Below are positions 7,348-13,947 of a stretch of DNA of 13,947 nt, piece after piece. How positions within the stretch are numbered: position 1 is the first letter of the stretch; the number at the start of each line of letters is the position of its first letter. Made by a program: the position numbers and the translations under genes. Source of the DNA: Phycisphaerae bacterium (GTDB lineage Bacteria; Planctomycetota; Phycisphaerae; WQYP01). The notes beneath the pieces are model-generated. The model had not been told where the DNA came from and searched no databases. It was given only the letters and a program-made list of their open reading frames with translations. The stretch covers positions 1-13,947 of the forward strand of contig JABEVA010000091.1 in the NCBI GenBank assembly GCA_013044065.1, in the 5' to 3' direction.

Positions 7348-10300
7348 ATGTCGCCAGTACCTCCCCCTCCAGATTTCACGGAAATGTCCGAGCGCCTTCA
7401 TCGGCCGTTGCGGGCTGTTGCGGGCCGACATCGCGCCGTGGGCCTCGCCCTTGCTCTAACCAAGGTTGCGGCAGTTACTTTGGCGGTAGCACTGGTCACG
7501 GCTTTGCTTTTGGGGCGCTTCCCGGACATGCCTTTTATTTTGCGTTGGGGGCTGACCCTGCTGGCATGGGGAATTATACTCGCGGTGTCCATTCGTGTGC
7601 TCCGTCCGGCGCTGGTTCCTCTCAATATCGCCCAGGCCGCCACCAGCATGGATGTTGCCAAGCCCGAATCTCAGGAACGCTTTTTGACTGCGGTGGAATT
7701 TGTACAGCACCGGCAAGATGCCTTGCTGGGTTCCGGGCAACTGGTCGACCATGTCATTGGTCAGGCCGCGGCGGATGCCGAAACCGTCAATCCGCACCGC
7801 GCTGTTTCGCTTAGCTTGGTGGGGCGCTGGGCGTTCTACTGCACACCTTTGATCGTGGCATGGTTGATCATTGGCCTTCTCATGCCGGGGTTGGTCTTGC
7901 GTGGTCTTAAGCGAACCATCGACCCGTGGGTTGCGGCTTTTCCGGTCAACGAGAACATCCGGGTGCAGCCCGGCAACGTGACCATAGGACAGGGCGACGC
8001 CGTTTCCATTAAGGCGCTTTTCCCATCGCCGCTGGCGGCAAGGCACGCCGGCAATGACGCGGGCGTTTCGGTAGAGGCTTTATATGCCCATGGCCAGCGC
8101 TCCACCGCCACCATGACCCGGATCGGCCCCCGGTCTTTCCGGTATGATCTTGCCGATAATCAAAGCAGCTTTCAGTACCGTGTTCTCACCGCCAAGGGGG
8201 CGTCAGCGTGGTACGCTGTAACGGTTATTGTCCGCCCTGCGATTACGCTTTATGAGAAGCGTTATACGTATCCGGCGTATTCCCATTTGCAGGCGAAAAT
8301 TGTGCGTAGTGACAGCGGCGCTCTGACCGGTCTTCAGGGAAGTCAGGTGCAGGTGGTTCTGCGCACCACTGAGCCACTCAACCGTAAGAGCGCCCTGATA
8401 CTTGCTCCGGGCACGCCCGCGGCGCAAACGCTGCCGCTTAGCCCGATAGGCTTGCAGGTGTATCAGGCTACGCTGACCTTGTGGAAAACGACCAGCTATC
8501 GTGTTGCTTTGCTCAATAAGCAGGACATCGGCAACGTTGGCCGCAACGAATGGCCCATCGTGGTTCTTCCGGCGCTTCCCCCCACCATCCGGATACTCCA
8601 GCCCGCAGCAAGCATTCATGTACGCCCCGACGATCATGTGCCAGTGGTGTTTCGGGCTTCGGCCCAGTTTCGGCTCACCGCCATCAACGCCTTTGTCTCT
8701 GTGAATGGCTCCGCTCCACGCACTTTCTCCATTCCCCTGGGTTCCAGGAATGTCTCCACCTTTAATGGTCAATGGATGGTTTCCGTGGGCCGGATGTTGC
8801 GGCGATGGAAACTGCCGCACGCCGCCCGGCTGGACTACCAACTGGAGGCCATCGACAACGCCGAACCTGCGCAGCACGTCACCGAAACCGCGCTCTATGA
8901 ATTTATCATTGATCCGGGCTTGCGGCAAAGTTATCAGGCGCGGCAAGATCAAAAAATACAGCAGGCCCTGCAAGCCGCCATCCAACAGGCGATGCAGATG
9001 ATTCGGCAACAACAGGGCCCGGCGGCCCAGCTTGCCGGTCAACCCCATCAAACCGCGCTTTCGCCTTATTTCCGCAAGCTCGCGTCACAGGTTACAAACA
9101 ATATAGCCAAACTCAGCCGAAACCTCTCCGCCAAATCCCGTCCGTTTGTCCATTCCGATTACGGCAATGTCGCGGCCCGGGCCATGAATATAGCCCACGG
9201 CCTTTTGCGGCGATCCGCCAACGCCATGGCCCAGGCCAGGTTTAATGCTAATCAACCGGGGAAAAGCCAACCGCTGGCGGCACAAAGTCGCAACGACCTG
9301 GCCCAAGCCGCGGCCCAGCTTCAGCACTTGGTGGCCCGTTTTGCCGTGGATAATCAGAAAATTGCCTTGGCCAGAAAGCTCCAGCACTCCCTGGTCCATC
9401 TGGCCCAACAGGAATCTCATATTTCCCAGGCCTTGGCCACGACCGGAGCCACACCCGCCATTAGCCGTCTGCAGCAGCAGGCCGCCCAGAAACTCCAAGG
9501 GCTGCTGCATCGCAACAAGGTGCTGCAAATTCCCGAGGCATATAAACTCCAGCCGCAGCTCAAAAAGCTGGGGCGACGAATAAACGACATTATCCGGGCA
9601 CAAAAGCACACCAACATGCGGCTGCAAGCGGCGCTCAACGTGGTGGCGGATCATCAGAAACTTCAGGCCCTGGCTGCGCAGCAGCAGGCCCTCAATCAAG
9701 CCATTGTCCAACTCAATAAAGGCCGCGCCCAGCAATTGCAAAGCGCTCACGCGCCGCATCCGACATCGGCCATGATGCAGGCCGCGGTGAACAACCTTCG
9801 GCAAAACCACAATGCCGCCGGTCATGAAGCCCAGCGTCATATCGCCGCCGCCCTGCGGGCTGAATCCCAGCGGCTTAAGACGTTTTCCCGCCAGGCTCAC
9901 TCGCCACAGGAGCGGGCCGCCCGGCAGCAGGCCTTGCAAAATAGGGTCCTGGCCGACCATCTTGCCGATCGCGTGCAACGGGCTTTGGCCGGAATGCAGC
10001 AAAAGAACGTCTCGGCCGACGCGCTGGACCATGCGGCCCGTGTGGCTAATGCCATTCGTCAGCAGGCCGACCAGATGCTCAACGAAAATCCTTCCCCGGC
10101 CCAGCAAACCGAATTGCAAGCGGCCCGTGCGGCGGCCAAACTCGCCGCCCATAATGCCTTGCACCAGTTGGCTTCCGCCAGTGGTAACATGCTTGAACAG
10201 GCCGCGGCCAAACTCCGCAGCGCCACACAGCAACAGGCCCGGGCGCTGCATCAACACAAAGCTCTGCAACGGCAAGCTCGGCTAACCGCCCACGCGGCGC

Positions 10301-11295
10301 GGAAGTTGGCCCGGCGCCAAGATGAGCTGGCCGCCCAAACCGCCCGGGCCATTGCCAATCTTAAGCCCCTGAATTCCACCGCCATCCGCACCCGCCAGAA
10401 AAAAATCACCGTGGCCATTGGTAAATCCGTCCAGCTTGCGACTCAGATAAAAAAACGTGCTCGGCGCGGTGCCCCGGATATCGCAGACGCTCTCGCCGAG
10501 GTTCGTCAGCAGATGCGCCGGGCTGCCTTGGAACAGGCCCGTGCCGCCCAGGCCCAGACCCAGCACAATCAGCCCGCTTCCCAGGAATATCAGCAGGCGG
10601 CGCTGGAACACATGCATATGGCCAAGGATGATCTCAACGGTCTCAATCATTCGCCGGAACTTGCGGAGTTGCCCCGGTATCAGCAGTGGCAGGCGCACGC
10701 CGGCGAAATCCATCCTCATCCCGTCGACAGCCATGGTGCCGGCCATTCCCACCAGGCTGCTCGCCCGGATCATCGCAATTCGGGCCGACAGGCACACCAG
10801 CAGGCCAATGGGCAACAGGACCATTCCAGTTCCGGCCATGGCCGATCCGCACCCATGCTGGCAGTGGCGCAGCAGGTTCAGCAGGCGATTGCTGCCGAGC
10901 AAAATGCCCTGACAGGTAATGCCCAAGCCGCGGCCCAAGCTGCCCAAGCGCTGCAATCCGCCGCTCATTCCATGAGTCAAAGTCCTTCGATGGCTGACAA
11001 TATGTCTTCGGCTGCACCCATGCCCGGAGTAGTTTCGCAACCTGGCGAGATGACCCCCGGCATGTCGGCTGAGCCGTCGGGTATGTCGGGGCCGGGGCAC
11101 CCCGCAGGGAAGCTACCGCCCAGAATTTCCGCCCTTGGTATAAGTGCTGCAGAATGGGAAAATCTTGGGCCGCTTCGCCAGCAGCGTCTGATCAATATTG
11201 CCCGACAAAAAGTGCCCCCAGGCTACCGCCGGCTGATACGCAACTATTACCTGCGCATGGCCCGCATAGGTGCTGCCACCGGCCAAGGAGAATAG
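7348..11295 (+). CDS. Giant DUF4175-like membrane protein with Ala/Gln-rich helical domain
   Basis: This is a 1315-residue protein. Membrane segments lie at about 31-56, 63-83 and 158-185. The basic N-terminus suggests that everything after residue 185 is extracytoplasmic. Residues of about 200-520 look like beta/Ig-type modules and include the segment YTYPAYSHL. From about 522 to 1100 the chain is Ala, Gln and His rich, poor in Pro and Gly, net basic, and probably long helices or coiled coil. A linker at about 1115-1165 carries about ten His. A Met/Ser/Pro-rich stretch follows. The tail has an ordered motif (AAEWENLGPLRQQRL, then PPGYRRLIRNYYLRMAR) that I recall from planctomycete proteins in the same gene order. 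The layout resembles DUF4175 proteins, but that name is tentative. ATG 7348 follows AAAGGA by seven bases. The next gene starts three bases after the stop, so the two are probably co-translated. Its likely role is structural, in the envelope complex. Confidence 0.78.
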   Translation: MSPVPPPPDFTEMSERLHRPLRAVAGRHRAVGLALALTKVAAVTLAVALVTALLLGRFPDMPFILRWGLTLLAWGIILAVSIRVLRPALVPLNIAQAATSMDVAKPESQERFLTAVEFVQHRQDALLGSGQLVDHVIGQAAADAETVNPHRAVSLSLVGRWAFYCTPLIVAWLIIGLLMPGLVLRGLKRTIDPWVAAFPVNENIRVQPGNVTIGQGDAVSIKALFPSPLAARHAGNDAGVSVEALYAHGQRSTATMTRIGPRSFRYDLADNQSSFQYRVLTAKGASAWYAVTVIVRPAITLYEKRYTYPAYSHLQAKIVRSDSGALTGLQGSQVQVVLRTTEPLNRKSALILAPGTPAAQTLPLSPIGLQVYQATLTLWKTTSYRVALLNKQDIGNVGRNEWPIVVLPALPPTIRILQPAASIHVRPDDHVPVVFRASAQFRLTAINAFVSVNGSAPRTFSIPLGSRNVSTFNGQWMVSVGRMLRRWKLPHAARLDYQLEAIDNAEPAQHVTETALYEFIIDPGLRQSYQARQDQKIQQALQAAIQQAMQMIRQQQGPAAQLAGQPHQTALSPYFRKLASQVTNNIAKLSRNLSAKSRPFVHSDYGNVAARAMNIAHGLLRRSANAMAQARFNANQPGKSQPLAAQSRNDLAQAAAQLQHLVARFAVDNQKIALARKLQHSLVHLAQQESHISQALATTGATPAISRLQQQAAQKLQGLLHRNKVLQIPEAYKLQPQLKKLGRRINDIIRAQKHTNMRLQAALNVVADHQKLQALAAQQQALNQAIVQLNKGRAQQLQSAHAPHPTSAMMQAAVNNLRQNHNAAGHEAQRHIAAALRAESQRLKTFSRQAHSPQERAARQQALQNRVLADHLADRVQRALAGMQQKNVSADALDHAARVANAIRQQADQMLNENPSPAQQTELQAARAAAKLAAHNALHQLASASGNMLEQAAAKLRSATQQQARALHQHKALQRQARLTAHAARKLARRQDELAAQTARAIANLKPLNSTAIRTRQKKITVAIGKSVQLATQIKKRARRGAPDIADALAEVRQQMRRAALEQARAAQAQTQHNQPASQEYQQAALEHMHMAKDDLNGLNHSPELAELPRYQQWQAHAGEIHPHPVDSHGAGHSHQAARPDHRNSGRQAHQQANGQQDHSSSGHGRSAPMLAVAQQVQQAIAAEQNALTGNAQAAAQAAQALQSAAHSMSQSPSMADNMSSAAPMPGVVSQPGEMTPGMSAEPSGMSGPGHPAGKLPPRISALGISAAEWENLGPLRQQRLINIARQKVPPGYRRLIRNYYLRMARIGAATGQGE
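11285..11290 (+). promoter_or_regulatory. AAGGAG ribosome-binding site for the toroid protein gene
   Basis: AAGGAG lies in the final codons of the DUF4175-like gene, eight bases before ATG 11299. It is the main reason to accept ATG 11299 as the start, even though this gives the toroid protein an unusually long N-terminus. Confidence 0.65.
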
Positions 11296-11298
11296 TTC

Positions 11299-12540
11299 AT
11301 GCAGACCAGGAACAGACTATTGCCAGCAGCGCCCGGTCGGCATGGGCTAAGTCCTTCCGGCGGTGTTGTGGACACCAACGTGCTGATCCGATGCTGGTCT
11401 GGGAACTTGGCGCTTCCGACGTTATCAGGAGCCTGGCAGCTCGTACGGAAAATTTGTCGGCATTTCTTCACCAGGGCCAGACGTCGGCGGCTTCATCCGG
11501 CAGCGCTGCCGATTTCGACTATTTTCTTCACTGTTGCGTTAGCCGCGCTTGCGTTTGGCATGGCGGCATCACCGTCCTATGGCCGCACCGGGCCGGATGC
11601 GGTGCCCCAAAATGTACGCGCCGCTATCGCCCGTGGGTTGCATTGGTTGGCCAAAAATCAAAATGCCGACGGCAGTTTTCGTGCCGCGCAACAGGATAAA
11701 CCAGCCTCCACCGCTGTCGCAGTTATGGCTTTTCTGGCTCGTGGCTATATGCCCCAACTGGGACCGTATCATCGCGTCATCGACCGCGGCATCAACTGGA
11801 TTCTTTCCGTTCAGCAGCCTGACGGTTACATCGCTCCGCCGGGCGGTACCATGTACGACCACGGCATCAGTACGGTGATGTTGACGGAGGCTTATGGCCT
11901 ATGCGATGGTAATTTGCGTATTCGTGTCGGGAAAGCCATCGGCAAGGCCATACAACTAATTCTGCGCGCCCAAAAGCTTACGCAGAGTGCTTTTGCCGGC
12001 GGCTGGCGTTATCAGCCGGGTGAGACCGATGCGGATATTTCCTGTACCGGTTGGCAACTCATGGCCCTGCGCGGGGCTGCCGATTCCGGCGCGAATATCC
12101 CGGCATCGGCCATCAAAGATGGTATTGCTTTTGTTTTACGAGATGCCTGCCCCAATGGCGGATTTTCCTATCAGCCGCACGGCCCGCCGGGCCGGGCCCG
12201 CACGGGAACCGGCATTGTCGCTTTGGAGTTACTGGGTAAACGCGACATGCCCCAAGCCCTTAGCGGTGGAGATTATCTTCTGGCGCATCCCCTGGTTCCC
12301 AATGAACAATTTTATTTCTATGCCGTCTATTATTGTTCCCAGGCCGCCAATCAATTGGGAGGGCGCTACTGGCGGGTGATTTATCCGCATATTCGAGATC
12401 AACTGCTGCGAATTCAAAACCCCGCCGGATTCTGGACCCCCTTCGGCATTGAAGCGCAGGGCCAAAAGAGCTACGCCACTGGTATGGCCATTCTCGGCCT
12501 GTGCGTGCCCTTTCATTATCTGCCGCTTTATCAGCGTTAA
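11299..12540 (+). CDS. Secreted prenyltransferase/squalene-oxidase repeat (alpha-alpha toroid) protein
   Basis: This 413-residue protein carries the repeats of terpenoid cyclases and protein prenyltransferases from about residue 103 to the end. Repeat cores include GLHWLAKNQNADGSF (113-127), GINWILSVQQPDGYI (164-178), GGWRYQPGETDADISCTGWQ (234-253) and LLRIQNPAGFW (369-379). There is no DxDD cyclase acid motif; the nearest is DADI. No zinc-binding set of prenyltransferases is evident either, so I do not call it an enzyme. A basic stretch (RARRRR, 59-64) followed by a hydrophobic segment at about 72-90 looks like a signal peptide or anchor, placing the toroid outside the membrane. The first 58 residues are unusual for such proteins and have weak protein character. 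TTG 11407 or a GTG near 11368-11380 could be the true start. The stop is convergent with the oxidoreductase. It is probably the extracytoplasmic partner of the upstream membrane proteins. Confidence 0.87.
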   Translation: MQTRNRLLPAAPGRHGLSPSGGVVDTNVLIRCWSGNLALPTLSGAWQLVRKICRHFFTRARRRRLHPAALPISTIFFTVALAALAFGMAASPSYGRTGPDAVPQNVRAAIARGLHWLAKNQNADGSFRAAQQDKPASTAVAVMAFLARGYMPQLGPYHRVIDRGINWILSVQQPDGYIAPPGGTMYDHGISTVMLTEAYGLCDGNLRIRVGKAIGKAIQLILRAQKLTQSAFAGGWRYQPGETDADISCTGWQLMALRGAADSGANIPASAIKDGIAFVLRDACPNGGFSYQPHGPPGRARTGTGIVALELLGKRDMPQALSGGDYLLAHPLVPNEQFYFYAVYYCSQAANQLGGRYWRVIYPHIRDQLLRIQNPAGFWTPFGIEAQGQKSYATGMAILGLCVPFHYLPLYQR

Positions 12541-12546
12541 TGGCGC

Positions 12547-13656
12547 TTAATCAATCTTGCCATCCACGAGGTTCAGCGGTAGCGCGGCCGGGCGATCGGG
12601 TTGAGTTTTCATCTGTACGTAGGTCTGTTCTCTGGAGGCATCAAGAAAGCCCTGCATCAGCTCCAGTACGTGAAAGGCCAATTCCCCATTGGCCCGGTGA
12701 GGCCGATTGGCTTTAATGGCCGCAGCCATATCCGCTACGCCCAAACCTCGCGAATTTTCCTGATAGCCGTAGGCCAGTGGTATTGTTGCCCAGTCCGTCG
12801 CGCCCATGCGGCGAACGCGGACGGCTCCACCAAAGCCGTTGGGATCCGGTACCAGCAATGTTCCGGTAGTTCCATAAACTTCAATAATTGGCAGTTGGTG
12901 GTGCCATATATCAAAGGAGGTCAGGATGGTGCCGATCGCTCCATTGCAAAAATCCATCACTCCCGCCACGTGTGTGGGGGTGTTTACCTCAATCATCGTG
13001 CCGAATTTGGGCTTGCTGGTGATGCGCCGCTGGCCAAATGTGGCCCGGGCCGCCCCACAAACTCGCCGCACCGGTCCGATCAGGTTAATCAGGGCAGTCA
13101 GATAATAAGGCCCCATGTCAAACATAGGCCCGCCGCCGGGTTGATAATAAAAATCCGGGTCCGGATGCCAGGTTTCATGGCCGTGACAGGCCATGTGCGC
13201 AGTTGCGGCAATAGGCTCTCCGATCCATCCATCATCAATAATTTTTCGGCAGGTTTGTATACCGCCGCCTAAAAAAGTATCCGGCGCGCAGCCTACCCGC
13301 AGATTTTTGGCTTTGGCCGCGTTGAGAATTGCTTGTCCTTCGGTCTTATTCACACCGAATGGCTTTTCGCTGTAGGTGTGCTTACCGTGTTCCAATGCCG
13401 CAAGGGCAATTTCCGCATGAGCTTTGGGAATCGTTAAGTTGACGATAATGTCCACGTCTGGTCGCTTCAGCAGGTCCTGTGGGCTGCACGCCACCGGCAC
13501 CTCGAATTCGGCCGCCCGGGCTTTGGCTCGGGAAATGTCCAGATCGCTGCACGCTACCACTTCCAGATTTTCAAAGCGTTTACCCGCCTGAAAATAAACG
13601 CCGCTGATGTTGCCGCAGCCAATGATACCGATGCGCGTTTTATGAAGTGAGGTCAA
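12547..13656 (-). CDS. Gfo/Idh/MocA family NAD(P)-dependent oxidoreductase
   Basis: This 369-residue protein has a Rossmann-fold N-terminus with IGIIGCGNIS (residues 9-18) and SDLD (37-40), where an acidic residue would contact the cofactor ribose. The family EKP motif follows (97-99). GGGPMFDMGPYY at 174-185 supplies the conserved Asp of the C-terminal sugar-binding half, with Tyr where many relatives have His. The segment WHPDPDFYYQPGGGPM is typical of one large subgroup acting on sugars or cyclitols; the exact substrate cannot be read. An in-frame TAG sits just upstream (13669-13671) and there is no ATG before the Rossmann fold. The start must therefore be TTG 13656, nine bases after AGGAG, or TTG 13662, only three bases after it. 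I prefer 13656. The gene converges on the toroid gene with six bases between the stops and is probably unrelated to that operon. Confidence 0.95.
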   Translation of the reverse strand: MTSLHKTRIGIIGCGNISGVYFQAGKRFENLEVVACSDLDISRAKARAAEFEVPVACSPQDLLKRPDVDIIVNLTIPKAHAEIALAALEHGKHTYSEKPFGVNKTEGQAILNAAKAKNLRVGCAPDTFLGGGIQTCRKIIDDGWIGEPIAATAHMACHGHETWHPDPDFYYQPGGGPMFDMGPYYLTALINLIGPVRRVCGAARATFGQRRITSKPKFGTMIEVNTPTHVAGVMDFCNGAIGTILTSFDIWHHQLPIIEVYGTTGTLLVPDPNGFGGAVRVRRMGATDWATIPLAYGYQENSRGLGVADMAAAIKANRPHRANGELAFHVLELMQGFLDASREQTYVQMKTQPDRPAALPLNLVDGKID

Positions 13657-13771
13657 AGTCAAAAACTCCTAAAAAATCTCTGCCAACATTACCGGCGACT
13701 AGTTTATCCGCAACGGGAACCAAAGAAAAGCCTTGCGTAAAGTTCGGGAGCCAAGCAGGGACAAGCTCATT
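13657..13771 (-). other. Upstream region of the oxidoreductase gene
   Basis: These 115 bases precede the TTG start on the minus strand. A TAAACT element around 13695-13705 could be a -10 box, with TTTTCT 17 bases further upstream as a poor -35. Neither match is strong enough to call a promoter. Apart from the AGGAG site I see no terminator, riboswitch or repeat here. Confidence 0.3.
13666..13670 (-). promoter_or_regulatory. AGGAG ribosome-binding site for the oxidoreductase
   Basis: On the minus strand AGGAG lies nine bases before TTG 13656 and three before TTG 13662. The spacing favours the inner TTG. No ATG start is possible because a TAG closes the frame immediately upstream. Confidence 0.65.
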
Positions 13772-13947
13772 TTAACAATTGTTACGTTCTGTTGTGGAGC
13801 GTTGTGGAGTTAAGATCGTCCGCACCATCGGCGCTTGAAAAAACTTGCGGATCAGGTCCTTGCGCTTTCGCTGGGTTTGTTGGTGCCACGCCCGGTAATT
13901 GGTTGGGGCACGACCGGGAGTTTTGTCGGCGGCTGAAGCAGCAAAAC
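13772..13947 (-). CDS. Possible 3' end of an unrecognised minus-strand gene
   Basis: Reading the minus strand from the window edge, a frame stays open for 57 codons and ends at TAA (13772-13774). The fragment is basic, with TNYRAWHQQTQRKRKDLIRKFF in its middle and a Thr/Arg-rich tail ending ERNNC. No other frame in this stretch gives a better gene, but 57 codons can stay open by chance. I recognise no family. If real, it lies upstream of the oxidoreductase in the same direction, with about 115 bases between them. The window cuts off its start. Confidence 0.33.
   Translation of the reverse strand, partial: FAASAADKTPGRAPTNYRAWHQQTQRKRKDLIRKFFQAPMVRTILTPQRSTTERNNC
13773..13784. promoter_or_regulatory. 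12-bp perfect palindrome TAACAATTGTTA
   Basis: TAACAATTGTTA is a perfect inverted repeat about 115 bases upstream of the oxidoreductase start. It overlaps the stop codon of the possible minus-strand gene. Palindromes of this size can be operators for dimeric repressors, and sugar-oxidoreductase genes are often repressor controlled. No second copy is seen in the window, so operator function is a guess. Confidence 0.25.
13791..13809. repeat. Short tandem repeat, two copies of GTTGTGGAG
   Basis: GTTGTGGAG occurs at 13791-13799 and again at 13801-13809, a period of ten bases with one base between copies. It falls inside the possible 3' gene fragment. No function is evident. Confidence 0.6.

Noticed and set aside
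9085..10275. A 396-codon open frame on the minus strand inside the giant gene.
   Set aside because: It is antisense to a strongly biased Ala/Gln-rich region whose codons rarely create stops on the opposite strand. Its own protein has no recognisable domain, while the plus-strand frame has membrane segments and a conserved tail.
9301..10945. A repeated GCCCAAGCCGCGGCCCA at about 9301 and 10921 as a DNA repeat element.
   Set aside because: Both copies encode the low-complexity Ala-Gln pattern in the same frame. The repeat is explained by protein composition.
10282..11100. A 272-codon minus-strand frame next to the previous one.
   Set aside because: It has the same cause: low-complexity sense coding leaves the antisense frame open. 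The Gly/Leu/Arg-rich product is typical of a shadow.
11365..11391. A PIN-domain-like start (VVDTNVLIR) in the toroid protein N-terminus.
   Set aside because: Nothing after these nine residues resembles a PIN nuclease and no acidic residues follow at the expected places, so it is a chance match.
12037..12066. DADISCTGW as a squalene-hopene cyclase DxDD active site.
   Set aside because: The last acid is replaced by Ile, and the protein is shorter than cyclases. The segment fits a repeat core of the non-enzymatic toroid group.

Overview
The window reads as chromosomal DNA of a Planctomycetota bacterium, possibly of the Phycisphaerae. I base this on gene families and gene order: a MoxR ATPase, a DUF58 protein, a BatA-type membrane protein, a VWA/glutamine-amidotransferase-like membrane protein, a giant Ala/Gln-rich membrane protein and a secreted terpenoid-cyclase-like toroid protein. 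I ran no database search, so the taxonomy is inference. There is no sign of CRISPR, tRNA, rRNA, insertion sequences or phage.

Layout. Bases 1-12540 hold six plus-strand genes in tight order. They are moxR (5' end cut off by the window edge), DUF58, BatA/VWA, VWA/GATase-like, the 1315-residue DUF4175-like protein, and the prenyltransferase/squalene-oxidase-repeat protein. The junctions are 73 nt, a 4-nt ATGA overlap, 54 nt, 111 nt and 3 nt. The 54-nt junction is bridged by a candidate 23-codon ORF with a perfect AGGAGG site, a nine-G run and its own ATGA overlap with the next gene. The cluster ends convergently, six bases from a minus-strand Gfo/Idh/MocA oxidoreductase (12547-13656) that must start at a TTG. 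The last 176 bases can be read as the 3' end of another minus-strand gene, with low confidence.

How the genes may work together. MoxR and the DUF58 protein look cytoplasmic. This pairing is known elsewhere as a AAA+ chaperone with a metal-binding VWA adaptor. By the positive-inside rule, the three large membrane proteins place their VWA, Ig-like, amidotransferase-like and helical domains outside the cytoplasmic membrane. The toroid protein carries a signal-peptide-like segment. The set is best read as one cell-envelope machine: an ATPase and adaptor inside, and a VWA-rich membrane complex with a secreted toroid partner outside. The substrate is unknown. The oxidoreductase is probably unrelated sugar or cyclitol metabolism.

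The most interesting local signal is the bat/VWA junction at 4163-4246. There a homopolymeric G run lies in a small ORF and would, if its length changed, switch the N-terminus and translation mode of the downstream gene.
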